The notes: a model not told the origin generated them from the sequence alone. A stretch of 64,000 nucleotides of DNA from CAVSUB01 sp963816725 (GCA_963816725.1 CAWFMC010000024.1:1-64000); one strand, 5' to 3'; numbered from the stretch's first letter, positions 9,226-18,662 are shown. Numbers and translations are program-made.

Positions 9226-10602
9226 TTGCCAACACCGATCATCAACACGAGTAACGAACCCTTGGATGAGATCCGCACCGAGAGGCTTCGGATGGCGTTT
9301 CGCGGCGACATTATCAGAGCGGGTGACCCCGAGTACGACTCGGCGCGCTCGATCTGGAACGCCGGCGCTGCTCGACGGCCCGGCATGATCGCGCGCTGCA
9401 CCGGTGTAGCGGACGTAGCGGCTGCGGTGGCGTTCGGGCGCGAGAACGCCCTGCTCACGTCGGTTCGAGGCGGCGGCCATAACGTCGGTGGACGCGCACT
9501 GTGCGATGACGGCTTGGTCATCGATTTGACCCGGATGCGAAACGTATTCGTGGACCCGTCAGCGCGGACGGTTCGCGTCGGAGGAGGAGCGCGGCTCGGC
9601 GACGTGGATCACGAGACGCATGTGTTCGGCTTGGCAGTACCGCTGGGCATCAATTCGACAACGGGCGTCGGCGGGTTGACGCTCGGCGGCGGGGTCGGGT
9701 GGCTCATTCGGAAATACGGGATGAGCATCGACAACCTCCTGTCCTGTCAAGTGGTAACAGCGGAAGGGCAGTGCATCGCGGCGAGTGCGCATGAAAACGA
9801 AGAGCTGTTCTGGGCGCTTCGGGGTGGCGGCGGCAACTTCGGTGTGGTGACGTCGTTCGAGTTCCGGGCACATCCGGTGCGCAACGTGATTGGCGGCATG
9901 CTGATGTTTTCCCGCACTGAGGCGTTCGACGTCTTGCGCTCCTTCCGAGACTTCATGCTGACCGCTCCCGACGAACTGACAGCATACGCGGCACTGCTAC
10001 ACACGCCCGATGGCGCGCCCGTTGTCGCCATCCTTCCTTGTTACTGCGGGGATTTGGCAGAGGGCGAACGCGTGCTCGCACCGTTGCGCCAGTTCGGCTC
10101 GCCAGTAATGGACGCTGTTCAGCCGATGCCGTTTCCCGTTCAGCAATCGCTCTTGGACGCTGCGTTCCCCCATGGCCATCACAACTATTGGAAGTCGTCG
10201 ATGCATCACACCTTGAGCGACGAGGCGATTGCCGCGATTGTGGATCAGGCGAGCTTGATGACCAGTCCGCTGTCGGCAGTGGTAGTCGAGTACTACGCGG
10301 GGGCGGCGGGGCGCGTAGGCGACACGGAGACGGCGTTCCCACACCGACAGGTTCCGTGGGATATCGTCGTCGTCGCACACTGGACCGATGCCACTGAAAC
10401 GCCCAGACATCGAGCCTGGGCGCGGGGTGTAGTCCAGGCGCTTACGCCTTGGGCGAGCGGCGGGCACATTCTGGGCGCGCTGGACGCGGACGAGGAGGCG
10501 AACTCGGCTTTTGGTTCAAATCTGCCGCGGCTTGCAGCCGTTAAGAAGCGTTACGATCCAACGAACTTTTTTAGAGTGAATCAGAACATCAAACCGTCAT
10601 GA
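9226..10602 (+). CDS. FAD-dependent oxidoreductase, berberine-bridge (BBE) type
   Basis: Flavoprotein oxidase of 458 residues in the PCMH-type FAD-binding / BBE family, which oxidises sugars, alcohols or secondary metabolites. The flavin-attachment segment SVRGGGHNVGGRA carries His85, the usual 8-alpha-histidyl FAD site. The second covalent Cys found in some members is not seen: the equivalent stretch reads GLTLGGGVGWL. The C-terminal BBE motif is YDPTNFFRVNQNI. The start is TTG at 9226, because AAGGAGGA lies six bases upstream and the long in-frame extension to 8944 lacks family similarity. There is no signal peptide. The gene stands alone and its substrate is unknown. Confidence 0.87.
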   Translation: MPTPIINTSNEPLDEIRTERLRMAFRGDIIRAGDPEYDSARSIWNAGAARRPGMIARCTGVADVAAAVAFGRENALLTSVRGGGHNVGGRALCDDGLVIDLTRMRNVFVDPSARTVRVGGGARLGDVDHETHVFGLAVPLGINSTTGVGGLTLGGGVGWLIRKYGMSIDNLLSCQVVTAEGQCIAASAHENEELFWALRGGGGNFGVVTSFEFRAHPVRNVIGGMLMFSRTEAFDVLRSFRDFMLTAPDELTAYAALLHTPDGAPVVAILPCYCGDLAEGERVLAPLRQFGSPVMDAVQPMPFPVQQSLLDAAFPHGHHNYWKSSMHHTLSDEAIAAIVDQASLMTSPLSAVVVEYYAGAAGRVGDTETAFPHRQVPWDIVVVAHWTDATETPRHRAWARGVVQALTPWASGGHILGALDADEEANSAFGSNLPRLAAVKKRYDPTNFFRVNQNIKPS

Positions 10603-10791
10603 GTGGGACGGAGGGCGGGGATCAAAGGGTTAGCGCCCGATGGAGACACGTATGTCGTCACCACCAGGTTCACCGTGCCGCCCGGGACCACGCGTGTCTG
10701 TCGGAACGACCGGTGAACCGGGTCACCGCAGACTCGGACATCCTCATCTCCCAGCCGACGTGCGGGCCATGCGTGTGAGACGTGGACGAGC

Positions 10792-12831
10792 CTACCTGCG
10801 TTGCGACGCGCCCGCCGGCTGCGCCGTCTCCTGTGCGCGCGAGATGATATAGGCCCGGATCGCCTGTACGTCCTTCACGTCGAGAATCTTCTTGAACGAC
10901 GGCATCCCGGCGGACGCTCGCGCACCGCCGAGGACGATGGCATCGAGGGTTTCAAGGATAGGTCTGGTCGAGTAGCGCAAGTCCGGGAGCGGACCGGCAA
11001 TCGCATTCAGCCCATGGCAGGTCATGCAATGAGTGTTGAACAGCAAGAGTCCCTGGTGAACCTTGCCGGCATCCTGTTTCGCCGTGATCGCGGGTACCGG
11101 CGGATCCTTGTGGCCGAAGGGCGGCGCGTCCAGCCTGGCCGTGCCGTTGAGCGCAAACGTAAGAATGCGACCGAAGCCTGATCGTGCCGCGCCGACTGCC
11201 GGGGTATTCATCAGTCCCGACGAACCACCCCACCCGGCCAGGACGGTAACGTACTGAACTCCCCCGACGGTGTACGTGACAGGAGGAGCCATGATCCCGG
11301 TCGCCGCATCGAAGCGCCACAGCGGCTCGCCGTCGGTCGCGCGATAGGCCGCGAAGATTCCGTCGGCGCGGCCCTGGAAGATCAGGTTGCCTGCGGTGGC
11401 GAGCACGCCGGCGCCGTCCAGGACGGGATACTTCGCGCGCCACACGGCCTCCTGTTTGACCGGGTCCCACGCCAGGAGCTCGCCCGTGGGCGGGGTCATC
11501 GACGCCATCCTGGCGTACAGCGGACCTTCGTAGTTACCGTCGATACCAACGTTGTCCCGGTCCGGGTCGTACTCCCATTTCTTGTCCGGCACGTGCACCA
11601 TCTGTGTGCCCACCCGAGCGGGGATGTAGACGAGGCCGGTCGCTGGATGAAAGGCCATCGGATTCCAGTTATGCGCGCCGTTCGGCTCCGGAGAGAGAAG
11701 CTTCGCGCGACGATCCGCGACTCGGGGGTATTCGATCGGACGTCCGGACTTGGCGTCGATCCCGCGCGCCCACGTAATCCCACTGACGAACGGTGCCGCG
11801 GACAGGAACTCGCCGGTCTGCCGGTCGAGGACATAGAAAAAGCCGTTCTTGTTGGCCTGGAGCAGGACCTTGCGCGGGCGTCCGTTCAGCGCCAGGTCGG
11901 CCTGGACGAGCGGCTGGGTGGCGTCGTAGTCAAAGCTGTCGCCGGGGGTCGTCTGGAAGTGCCAGACGAGGGCGCCCGTGCTGGCGTTGACCGCCAGGAT
12001 ACAGGCCGTATACAAACTGTCGCCCTCGCCGCGCAGCGCGCGGTACCAGGTGGAGGCGTTGCCGGTGCCGAAGAACAGCAGGTCGAGGTCGGGATCGTAG
12101 GCCATGCCCTCCCACGGAGTCCCTCCGCCGCCGGTTTTCCACCACGCCTTGCCTTTCCACGTCTTCGCCGCGGCGGCCATCGCTGCGGATTCGAATCCGG
12201 CGCCCGGGTCGCCGGGAACGGTGTAGAAGCGCCAGACCTGGTTGCCGGTTTCAGCGTCGTACGCCGTGACGTAGCCGCGCACGCCGTACTCGGCGCCGCC
12301 GTTGCCGATGACGACTTTGTCTCGCGCGATCCGTGGCGCTGCGGTAATCGAATACGCCTTGGCCGGGTCGGTCGTCTGAACGCTCCACACAGGGACGCCG
12401 GTGCGTTGATCCAGCGCAATGAGGCGCCCGTCGAGCGTGCCGACGAAGACCTTCCCCTTATCCAGCGCCACGCCCCGGTTCACCACGTCGCAGCAGAAAA
12501 AGTAGGCTCGCTCCTTCGCAACTCCGGGGTCGTAGGTCCACTTCGTCTCGCCCGTCGTGGCGTCGAACGCGAACACGACGCTCCAGGCGCCGGTCGTATA
12601 GACAACCCCATCCTCGACGAGTGGCGTCGCCTCGAGACCGCGCGTCGTGCCGAGCTCCTTGCTCCACACCAGGCCGAGTGTCGCGACGGTTCGCTCGTTG
12701 ATCTGATCGAGGGAACTGAAGCGCTGATCGTTCTGGGCGCCGCCGTGAAGGCGCCAGTTGTCGTCTGCAGGCCGGCCGGCCGCGCCGGTCGCCGCCAGGA
12801 ACATCGCTCCGACGACGAGCCGCTTCCACAT
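10792..12831 (-). CDS. PQQ-dependent quinohemoprotein alcohol dehydrogenase
   Basis: Periplasmic oxidation of an alcohol with PQQ as cofactor, passing electrons to a fused cytochrome c. The 679-residue protein has a signal peptide (about 1-20), then the eight-bladed propeller with W-docking repeats. The vicinal cysteine pair Cys113-Cys114 (FFCCDVVNRG), diagnostic of PQQ alcohol dehydrogenases, is present. A C-terminal cytochrome c domain carries CMTCH at 602-606 and an axial Met in AGMPSF. Size fits type II quinohemoproteins. It is transcribed alone; no PQQ biosynthesis genes lie in the window. Confidence 0.92.
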   Translation of the reverse strand: MWKRLVVGAMFLAATGAAGRPADDNWRLHGGAQNDQRFSSLDQINERTVATLGLVWSKELGTTRGLEATPLVEDGVVYTTGAWSVVFAFDATTGETKWTYDPGVAKERAYFFCCDVVNRGVALDKGKVFVGTLDGRLIALDQRTGVPVWSVQTTDPAKAYSITAAPRIARDKVVIGNGGAEYGVRGYVTAYDAETGNQVWRFYTVPGDPGAGFESAAMAAAAKTWKGKAWWKTGGGGTPWEGMAYDPDLDLLFFGTGNASTWYRALRGEGDSLYTACILAVNASTGALVWHFQTTPGDSFDYDATQPLVQADLALNGRPRKVLLQANKNGFFYVLDRQTGEFLSAAPFVSGITWARGIDAKSGRPIEYPRVADRRAKLLSPEPNGAHNWNPMAFHPATGLVYIPARVGTQMVHVPDKKWEYDPDRDNVGIDGNYEGPLYARMASMTPPTGELLAWDPVKQEAVWRAKYPVLDGAGVLATAGNLIFQGRADGIFAAYRATDGEPLWRFDAATGIMAPPVTYTVGGVQYVTVLAGWGGSSGLMNTPAVGAARSGFGRILTFALNGTARLDAPPFGHKDPPVPAITAKQDAGKVHQGLLLFNTHCMTCHGLNAIAGPLPDLRYSTRPILETLDAIVLGGARASAGMPSFKKILDVKDVQAIRAYIISRAQETAQPAGASQRR

Positions 12832-13046
12832 GTTTCAATCTCCACCAGCCCAGGGCTTTTCACCAGGTCCGAACAGGCGACCTGTCGCCGCATATTGATA
12901 ATTGCCGAGCTGAATGGCTGGCAGTCTACCACCCCGGAAGCCGCACATCCGGAAGATCGACGCCCGGATTGCTGCTGTCGCGCACCCGCGGAACCAAGCG
13001 GATGTCGGCCCGGAGGTTGTTGACAAGTGCTACTCGGGAGAGGACG

Positions 13047-13466
13047 TCAGCTTCTCCATCGGAGGCCCTCGCGCCAGGCCCGCCAGAGCATGGCAAGCGC
13101 CAGTATCCAAAACCACCCGTAGGCGCTCGTCACTGCCACATATTCCGGCTTGAACCCGCCGCCGCGCTGGTGCCAGACGACGCCAGGACCGACGGCGCGC
13201 TGGCCCCACACCGCGCCGGCCAATGCCAGCAATGAAATGCCTCCGAGCAGGCCTTCCCCGTGACGCATGAGACGCACAGCCACGAAGAGCAGCCAGACCG
13301 CAGAAGCAATCAAGATGGTGTACTCAAGCGGAAAGGACGTCGCATCATCTGTTGTGATGTCGTCGAATGCGGCGAATACGAGCAATAGGACAGCAATCGT
13401 GACGACCGCGTCTCTGGGAAGGCGATGACTCCCCGCATTCCCGGCTGTTAAGGTTGCTCGACTCAT
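13047..13466 (-). CDS. Small multi-pass membrane protein, unknown function
   Basis: A 139-residue protein with about four hydrophobic segments (for example VVTIAVLLLVFAAFDDI, TILIASAVWLLFVAVRL, GISLLALAGAVWG, FWILALAMLW). The start is ATG 13466, preceded by GGAGG at a good distance; the frame extends further upstream without a ribosome binding site. I do not recognise a named family. It faces the next gene divergently. The inner membrane is the likely location. Confidence 0.7.
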   Translation of the reverse strand: MSRATLTAGNAGSHRLPRDAVVTIAVLLLVFAAFDDITTDDATSFPLEYTILIASAVWLLFVAVRLMRHGEGLLGGISLLALAGAVWGQRAVGPGVVWHQRGGGFKPEYVAVTSAYGWFWILALAMLWRAWREGLRWRS

Positions 13467-13756
13467 CTCGTTGCCTCCGTCATCTCGCCGACACAGTACT
13501 CCAGGCGGTGGGGAAATCCTGTAACCCACGTCCCGTGCGCGAGACAAGCGTCGACGAACTACGAGGTATCATCTGCCCCACCGGGGTGCAGCCGATCAGC
13601 GTCGGCCCCCAGCGCAGGCGGCCGGAGGACCGGCGGGCCCACCGCTGATGCTGACCGCGGTCGTTGCGGCCGTGGCGCGGCCGGGACTCTTTCAGATCCT
13701 GTCGTCTCTGGTATTCGCACGCATTCCCCATTTCGACTATCGTGAGTGCGATTGCC

Positions 13757-14437
13757 ATGCCGAAGGCGAACTATGGAATTGACGCGCCGACGGTCCTGCG
13801 GAATCTTTCGATCGCCGCGGCAGCTGGCATGATCGGCGGACTCGTACTCCTTCGCTATGTCGGTCCAATCGGCCGCCCGTTTCTATCAATGGGCGGGGGC
13901 TTCGGTCTCGGGGCGCTGCTGCTGCTCTGGAGCAGCCTGGTCGGAAAATTCCGCGCCCGCGACGCGCTGCTGAACGCGGTTCCGTGGCGCGGGGATGAGC
14001 AGGTGCTCGATGTCGGCTGCGGGCACGGCTTGATGCTGATCGGCGCGGCGAAGCGGCTGAGCAGTGGCCGCGCGATCGGCATCGACATCTGGCAGGACGT
14101 CGATCAGGCCAACAATTCCGCCGCAGCCACGCGGCGCAACGCGGAGCTGGAAGGCGTTAGCGTTGACGTCCGCGACGGTGATGCGCGGAGGATTCCCTTC
14201 GACGGCGCGGTATTCGATGTCGTCGTCTCCAGCCTGGCCCTGCACAACATCTACAATGCGAGGGAGCGGGAGCAGGCGCTGGGTGAGATTGCCCGCGTCC
14301 TCAAGCCCGGCGGCCACGCCGCCATCTTCGACGTCCGGCACGGTTATGCGAGGTTCTTCGAGCGCAACGGATTCACAATCGTGAAGAAGTGGCCGACGAT
14401 GCTGTTCGGCCGCTCGGTCGTCGCGCGGAAGAACTAG
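13757..14437 (+). CDS. Class I SAM-dependent methyltransferase with N-terminal membrane helices
   Basis: Rossmann-fold methyltransferase of 226 residues. Two hydrophobic stretches (about 17-35 and 46-62) precede the catalytic domain and should anchor it in the membrane. Motif I is VLDVGCGHGLML (about 83-94); the acidic end of strand 2 is in AIGIDIW; motif IV is FDVVVSSLALHNI; and a late ILKPGG-like motif reads VLKPGGHAAIFD. ATG 13757 was chosen because the upstream extension is not methyltransferase-like; GTG 13742 is an alternative. Membrane anchoring suggests a lipid or quinone-like acceptor, but this is inference. Confidence 0.82.
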   Translation: MPKANYGIDAPTVLRNLSIAAAAGMIGGLVLLRYVGPIGRPFLSMGGGFGLGALLLLWSSLVGKFRARDALLNAVPWRGDEQVLDVGCGHGLMLIGAAKRLSSGRAIGIDIWQDVDQANNSAAATRRNAELEGVSVDVRDGDARRIPFDGAVFDVVVSSLALHNIYNAREREQALGEIARVLKPGGHAAIFDVRHGYARFFERNGFTIVKKWPTMLFGRSVVARKN

Positions 14438-14621
14438 GGCAAGGAACTCTTGATCAGGGCGATTCGCCCGGCCGCCGGAATCCGCAGGCCCATCGTCGGG
14501 ACGACGAGGGCAAGACGTACGCGGAGCTGGTGCTTAAGTCCGACCAACTACTATCCTTCACGACCGCCCGGTGCGCGGAGCACAACTGCTGACGAATTAC
14601 ACTCCTCGACGCGGAGAGGCC

Positions 14622-15536
14622 ATGAGGTCGGTCAAAGCGTGGATTGCTCCAGGGGTTGCCGAACAGTTCGCCATCAGAGCGCTCAGGCCGGCCGCTATCT
14701 CGCTGGGGATTGTTGCACTCTGCACTGGATCCTTCGCTGCTCAGAAATCAGCCGGCCCTCCCGCCGGTACGCTCATCGTCGATGGCGGGGGCGCCACGGA
14801 GCCGATTGTCCGGCGCTTCGTGGAAATCGCCGGAGGGCGTCGCGCGGATATCGTCGTGTTCGCAACCGGCCCTTCAGAGATTCGCTTCGGGGACCAGAAC
14901 GTCATTCTGAACCCCGACTGGCCACGCGATCGCAAGGAGTGGAACCAGTACGAAGAGTACCTGAAGATGTGGCTGCGAGTCGATCGTGTGCAAGTGCTCC
15001 ACACTCGTGATCGGGCCATTGCCGACTCGGCCTCGTTCGCGGCCCCCGTTAAATCCGCGACTGGCGTCTACCTAGTGGCAGGTAACGCGGGCCGGTACGC
15101 GGACGCGTACTTGGGAACGCGCACGCAAGCAGAATTGATGGCTGTTCTTTCTCGAGGCGGTGTGATTTTCGGCAGTTCGGCAGGCGCAATTATCCAAGGC
15201 TCTTTCGTGGTCCGCGGCCGTCCCGACAAGCCGCTCTTGATGGCGCCAGGGCGGACCACCGGCTTCGGCTTCCTGAAGAACGTCGCGATCAATCCCCATT
15301 TGACGTCGACACAACGCGATGCCGAACTGGTCAATGTGGTTGACGCTCATCCTGATATTCTCGGCATCGGCATCGACGATGACGCCGCACTTCTCGTGCG
15401 CAAGGACGTTTTCGAGGTCATCGGCGCTGGCCGGGTCGCGATCTATGACAACGTACGCCGTGGCGGGTCATGGTACTACTGGCTGAACCCTGGGGAGCGA
15501 TTCGATCTTTCGAGGTGGGCCAAGGTCGTGCCGTAG
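14622..15536 (+). CDS. Exported cyanophycinase-like serine peptidase (S51 family)
   Basis: A 304-residue peptidase of the S51 family (cyanophycinase and dipeptidase E relatives). The nucleophile elbow IFGSSAGAI places Ser186. An LIVDGGG opening strand, the LVAGNAGRYA segment and a GIGIDDDAALLV stretch match the cyanophycinase fold. The first 40 residues contain a hydrophobic region ending SFAAQ, consistent with export. ATG 14622 has GGAGAGG upstream; the longer frame from 14571 has no support. Whether the substrate is cyanophycin or another branched peptide cannot be told, and no cyanophycin synthetase is present here. Confidence 0.82.
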   Translation: MRSVKAWIAPGVAEQFAIRALRPAAISLGIVALCTGSFAAQKSAGPPAGTLIVDGGGATEPIVRRFVEIAGGRRADIVVFATGPSEIRFGDQNVILNPDWPRDRKEWNQYEEYLKMWLRVDRVQVLHTRDRAIADSASFAAPVKSATGVYLVAGNAGRYADAYLGTRTQAELMAVLSRGGVIFGSSAGAIIQGSFVVRGRPDKPLLMAPGRTTGFGFLKNVAINPHLTSTQRDAELVNVVDAHPDILGIGIDDDAALLVRKDVFEVIGAGRVAIYDNVRRGGSWYYWLNPGERFDLSRWAKVVP

Positions 15537-15544
15537 CCTCGCTC

Positions 15545-15663
15545 CGCTTCAGGATTCGTGAGGGTCGCGCGATAGACCTCGCCCATACCCCAACGCCGAT
15601 CTGCTCGGCGATGTCGTAGACGCCGAGACGAGTGCCGAGGGTAGCTGCCAGGCATCGGCTCAA
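15545..15663 (-). pseudogene. Ser/Thr protein kinase, N-terminal remnant
   Basis: On the minus strand the first codons read LAATLGTRLGVYDIAEQIGVG. After a one-base shift they continue GMGEVYRATLTNPEAE. This is the start and Gly-rich loop of a bacterial Hanks-type kinase (usual form: LGxRLGPYEIxxxIGxGGMGEVYRA). The rest of the kinase and its sensor region are absent. The frameshift falls inside the ATP-binding loop, so the remnant is non-functional. Confidence 0.6.
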
Positions 15664-15739
15664 GGACCGAGTAGAGGGCGTTCTGCGGGGCGATCCTCTG
15701 GTGGATGGTTCCGCCTACGCCGCAGTTCAACGGCTTCAG

Positions 15740-16000
15740 TCAGGCATTCACCGCAAACTCCTTGGTGAGCGGGACGAACGTCCGCCAGCCGCCGTCGTCA
15801 ATGGAACCGACAACCTTGACGGCGTTCCTGGCCGCCCCGAGCCAGAACACCTGAATCACTCCTTCGTAGTGTTCACCGCTGCGGCCGGTGGTCTCGAACC
15901 GCCGCCAGCGGCCCACTTCTCCGGACAGCTCGCCGTAGGACCGACAGCGCCATTCCTGGAGCTGAGCCTCGAGCAACTGGCTGGCCTCGTTCTCGTCCAT
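15740..16000 (-). CDS. Conserved hypothetical protein (about 86 aa)
   Basis: A small soluble protein with two recognisable parts: an N-terminal helix (SQLLEAQLQEWRCRSYGEL) and a beta-rich half containing HYEGVIQVFWLG followed by GSIDDGGWRTFVPLT. The IQVFW...GSIDDGGWR pattern recurs in small uncharacterised proteins of soil bacteria. ATG 16000 is used; the frame extends a further 20 residues upstream without conserved-looking sequence. Function is unknown. It sits between a kinase remnant and an empty stretch, with no operon partner. Confidence 0.65.
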   Translation of the reverse strand: MDENEASQLLEAQLQEWRCRSYGELSGEVGRWRRFETTGRSGEHYEGVIQVFWLGAARNAVKVVGSIDDGGWRTFVPLTKEFAVNA

Positions 16001-16332
16001 GCCCACGTTATCGACCGTCCCGGGTGCGGCATCAGGGCGGGCGCTCCGTGGATGGCCCACTAAATCGCCAAATCCCCGCGGATGAGCGCCCGAGTACCTG
16101 GACGTCGCCCAGGCGCGCGACCGTCAGGTGGTCCAGGCCGCCAATGCCGTGGCCGGCCCTGAGGCTGCGGATGCCGAGACGGGTGACCCGCCCTGGCGAC
16201 CGTCGACGCGTCTGCTGGCGCTCCCGAAGCAACTCGTCGAGCGACGGTCCTGCGAGCCGTTCCTCAAGCCCGGCAGTGATCTCGATAGGGTCAGATCAAG
16301 AGCCGCCCGTGACGATCAAGCCCAGGCCAGGA
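16001..16332. other. Intergenic stretch without a recognisable gene
   Basis: About 330 bases between the small hypothetical gene and the end of the S1/P1 nuclease gene. Both strands hold short open frames of Arg/Pro-rich low-complexity translation, typical of antisense frames in GC-rich DNA. No RNA gene, terminator or repeat was seen. Confidence 0.5.
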
Positions 16333-17325
16333 CTATGACGTCCCCAGCGCCGCGTTGATCAGCGCCGCGAGGCGGCGCGCCGCCAGGATGACCCGCGCCT
16401 CCGCTATCGACCGTGCGTTGGTGACGTACGCTGCGTCGAGCGTGGCGTCGGGATCGCCGAGCGCCTGCCCGCCGCGATCCCGGTAGACATCGCTCTTCGC
16501 GAGCGTGAGGCTCTCCGCCGCCCAGGTCTCGACGATGCCGACGTCGGCGCCGGGAGGTACCGTGCGGCCGTCGAGCGCCGTGCCGAGCGCGGTGATCGCG
16601 GCGAGGTCGTGCGTGTTGCCCAGCACGTCGTCCCACTGCGCATGCAGGTTCGAGGCGCAATGCATCGGCGGCGGGCAATGCAGGTGCACGTCGTTGCCGC
16701 CGTTGTCCCCGTTCGTATCGGCCTGACGGAAACGCGCGGCGCCGTGCAATGGCTGATGCAGATCCCCAATGAGATGGATCAGCCATACCAGGTCATACGA
16801 CTTGATGGCATCCGACGTGCCCGGCGCTGCGAGGGCGTCGCGTAGCATCGTGATCTGGGTCAGGACGTTCGGCGTCGCCGCTGCGTCGGTCGGCGTGTTG
16901 TCGTCAGAGAACGCATTGTCCACGAAGTGCCAGTACTTGTGCCGATTGTGATCGACGTAGCCGATGTTCTGGGCCGCCTCAGGAGTCGGCGGCGGGGTGT
17001 TGCCGCCGTCGGTGCCGTCGGACACGTACCCTGTCATCCCCTTGATGTCGTCCGCCCACGTGCCCGCGAGCACAAAGGCCCGGCGCCGCTTCTGCTCAGC
17101 GGACGCGTTGGCTGGCAGCGGCGCGATCCAGGTGGCGTAGAGCGGATTGACCTTCAGCAACTGGCCGACGCGTATCCGGACCGCCGGCGTGAGGTGGCGG
17201 TAGGCGATGAACGCGACGATCATGTGGCCGTCGGGGTTCCACGCGGAGACCGGCACCGTTCGTTGGACGGCTGCCGCAACAACCAAGAAGACAAGCCCCC
17301 TGCGGACGATGGTGCGGAGCGTCAT
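16333..17325 (-). CDS. S1/P1-family zinc nuclease, secreted
   Basis: Secreted nuclease or 3'-nucleotidase cleaving single-stranded nucleic acid with a tri-zinc centre. The signal peptide ends before AWNPDGHM, giving a mature N-terminus with Trp1 and His6, both zinc ligands in P1 nuclease. The other ligand motifs are present: WADDIKG, YVDHNRHKYWHFVDN, LIHLIGDLHQPLHGA and NLHAQWDDVLG. The 330-residue length fits the family. ATG 17325 has GGAGG directly upstream; GTG 17337 is the longer alternative. It may scavenge phosphate or nucleosides. The flanking genes show no linked pathway. Confidence 0.92.
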   Translation of the reverse strand: MTLRTIVRRGLVFLVVAAAVQRTVPVSAWNPDGHMIVAFIAYRHLTPAVRIRVGQLLKVNPLYATWIAPLPANASAEQKRRRAFVLAGTWADDIKGMTGYVSDGTDGGNTPPPTPEAAQNIGYVDHNRHKYWHFVDNAFSDDNTPTDAAATPNVLTQITMLRDALAAPGTSDAIKSYDLVWLIHLIGDLHQPLHGAARFRQADTNGDNGGNDVHLHCPPPMHCASNLHAQWDDVLGNTHDLAAITALGTALDGRTVPPGADVGIVETWAAESLTLAKSDVYRDRGGQALGDPDATLDAAYVTNARSIAEARVILAARRLAALINAALGTS

Positions 17326-17523
17326 GTCGGCCTCCACTCAAAACCGGCGCGAAGCTGCTCGTCCAGTAAAACGCCGGCCGGCGGGCGATCGTACGAAGCC
17401 AGGTCCCGCGCCGTGCACACCGTCGGCACCTCGGCTGACCGGCACGCGGGCTGGACTCAGGCATGTCGGGAAGAGCTGACGAATCAGCCCGCGATCCGAG
17501 GAACAGAAAGAGGGCCGCGGCGT

Positions 17524-18201
17524 TCACTTTGCGGTGATGCGCAGGTTCGAGAAGTCGCCGTCGCTGTTGTTGCCGACCCACAGTCCGATCAGGCCGCGCT
17601 CTAACGCCCCGAGCTTCCGCACCTCGAGCGTTGGGGATTTCACCGCGCCTACGAAAATCCGGACCTTGGCCGCGTCCACGACCACGCGCAGCGGAATCCA
17701 GTCCGCCGGCGCGACCGACGCGTCGACAGGGTTTTCGAACTCCTCGGGAAACCGTTCCCTCAACACCGGCCAGTCGAACTCGGGCAGCACCATGTATTGC
17801 ACCGCATGTTGTTTCCGGGCGGGATTATCGATGCGGAAGTTGAAAGGCCGCAGATACACGGATTCGTAGGCCGCATCGTCCTTGCGATGGAAGGCAATCC
17901 CGAGATAGCTGCGATCGACGACGTCGCGCCCGCGGACGTCGATGTCGATCGTGCCCTCACTGAAATCGGTGCCCTCGATCCAGGCCACTCCATTTCCGGG
18001 CTTTTCATCGACGTGCACGCCCGTGCGGTCGCCCTTCAGTGGCGTGACGCCGCGATTGACGGCCCGCAACTGGCCGGCACTCAGGCGTTGTGCGAGATCG
18101 ATCGGCTGGAGCGCCGCTGCATTGGCAACGACGGTCGGTGGGTGCACGAGCGGCGTGGCGGCGGCGCACGTCAGACCGAGAAGCGCGAACAGGCGGCTCA
18201 T
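17524..18201 (-). CDS. Secreted LamG/DUF1080-like protein
   Basis: A 225-residue exported protein with a signal peptide (about 1-20). The body resembles a concanavalin-like jelly roll of the LamG/DUF1080 type: WIEGTDFSEGTIDIDVRGRD, YLGIAFHRKDD, then WIPLRVVVDAAKVRIFVG and a final GLIGLWVGNNSDGDFSNLRI. In such folds the last strands read G.IGLW....A.F.N..I, as here. These domains bind or cleave sugars, but no catalytic residues can be assigned. GGAGG lies five bases before the ATG. It stands alone. Confidence 0.75.
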   Translation of the reverse strand: MSRLFALLGLTCAAATPLVHPPTVVANAAALQPIDLAQRLSAGQLRAVNRGVTPLKGDRTGVHVDEKPGNGVAWIEGTDFSEGTIDIDVRGRDVVDRSYLGIAFHRKDDAAYESVYLRPFNFRIDNPARKQHAVQYMVLPEFDWPVLRERFPEEFENPVDASVAPADWIPLRVVVDAAKVRIFVGAVKSPTLEVRKLGALERGLIGLWVGNNSDGDFSNLRITAK

Positions 18202-18416
18202 GGAGACCTCCAGGGCCTAGTCTGCGCGCAGCCGCGAACGGCTGCAGGCCCTGGATCGCCCGCGCATGGTGTTGCTGCCTGCCCGAGGTCCACGGCGTCG
18301 GAGGCGTCGATCGGACCTGTCGAAGCTGCTCGTTTGCGCCGCGGCAGGCTTAGATCAGTCCGGTCGACACGGCATCCGTCGCGATCGTCCAGGTCGTTAA
18401 AGCACCGGGGGCGGGA

Positions 18417-18662
18417 TCATCGCGCGATCAACACCCGGCATCGACACTCGCGGCAGCGGTATTCGAGATGCCCCGGGGCGGCTGTCAACCACTCCAGCCC
18501 GCGCGGCGCGCCGCAACCATCGCACGTGACGTCGATTCCCGCTCCGCCGCGATCAGTGACGCGGCGGCCGCCACGCTGGTCGCGCCGGCGATCCTCCCCG
18601 TGTCGATTGTCCTGTTCCAGCGACGGACGGACGGGCGTGGCAACCATCTGGAGACTCGGCAT
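18417..18662 (-). CDS. Possible small zinc-ribbon protein
   Basis: The last 37 residues read VTCDGCGAPRGLEWL and then HLEYRCRECRCRVLIAR, with two CxxC pairs spaced as in a zinc ribbon. The first half is charged and unstructured. The start at ATG 18662 is a guess without a good ribosome binding site; ATG 18647 or a later start would also work. The rest of 18202-18949 shows nothing else. The Cys pairs are the only real support, so the gene could be spurious. Confidence 0.35.
   Translation of the reverse strand: MPSLQMVATPVRPSLEQDNRHGEDRRRDQRGGRRVTDRGGAGIDVTCDGCGAPRGLEWLTAAPGHLEYRCRECRCRVLIAR

Noticed and set aside
8767..9480. A 237-residue minus-strand frame
   Set aside because: Its first part is antisense to the FAD oxidase gene and not gene-like; only the section from the internal ATG at 9006 resembles a signal peptide and is described with the SnoaL-like remnant.
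12832..13046. A minus-strand frame ending VRDSSNPGVDLPDVRLPGW before the PQQ gene
   Set aside because: It looks slightly protein-like but has no start codon of its own and merges into the end of the membrane-protein gene in another frame. Too little to name a family.
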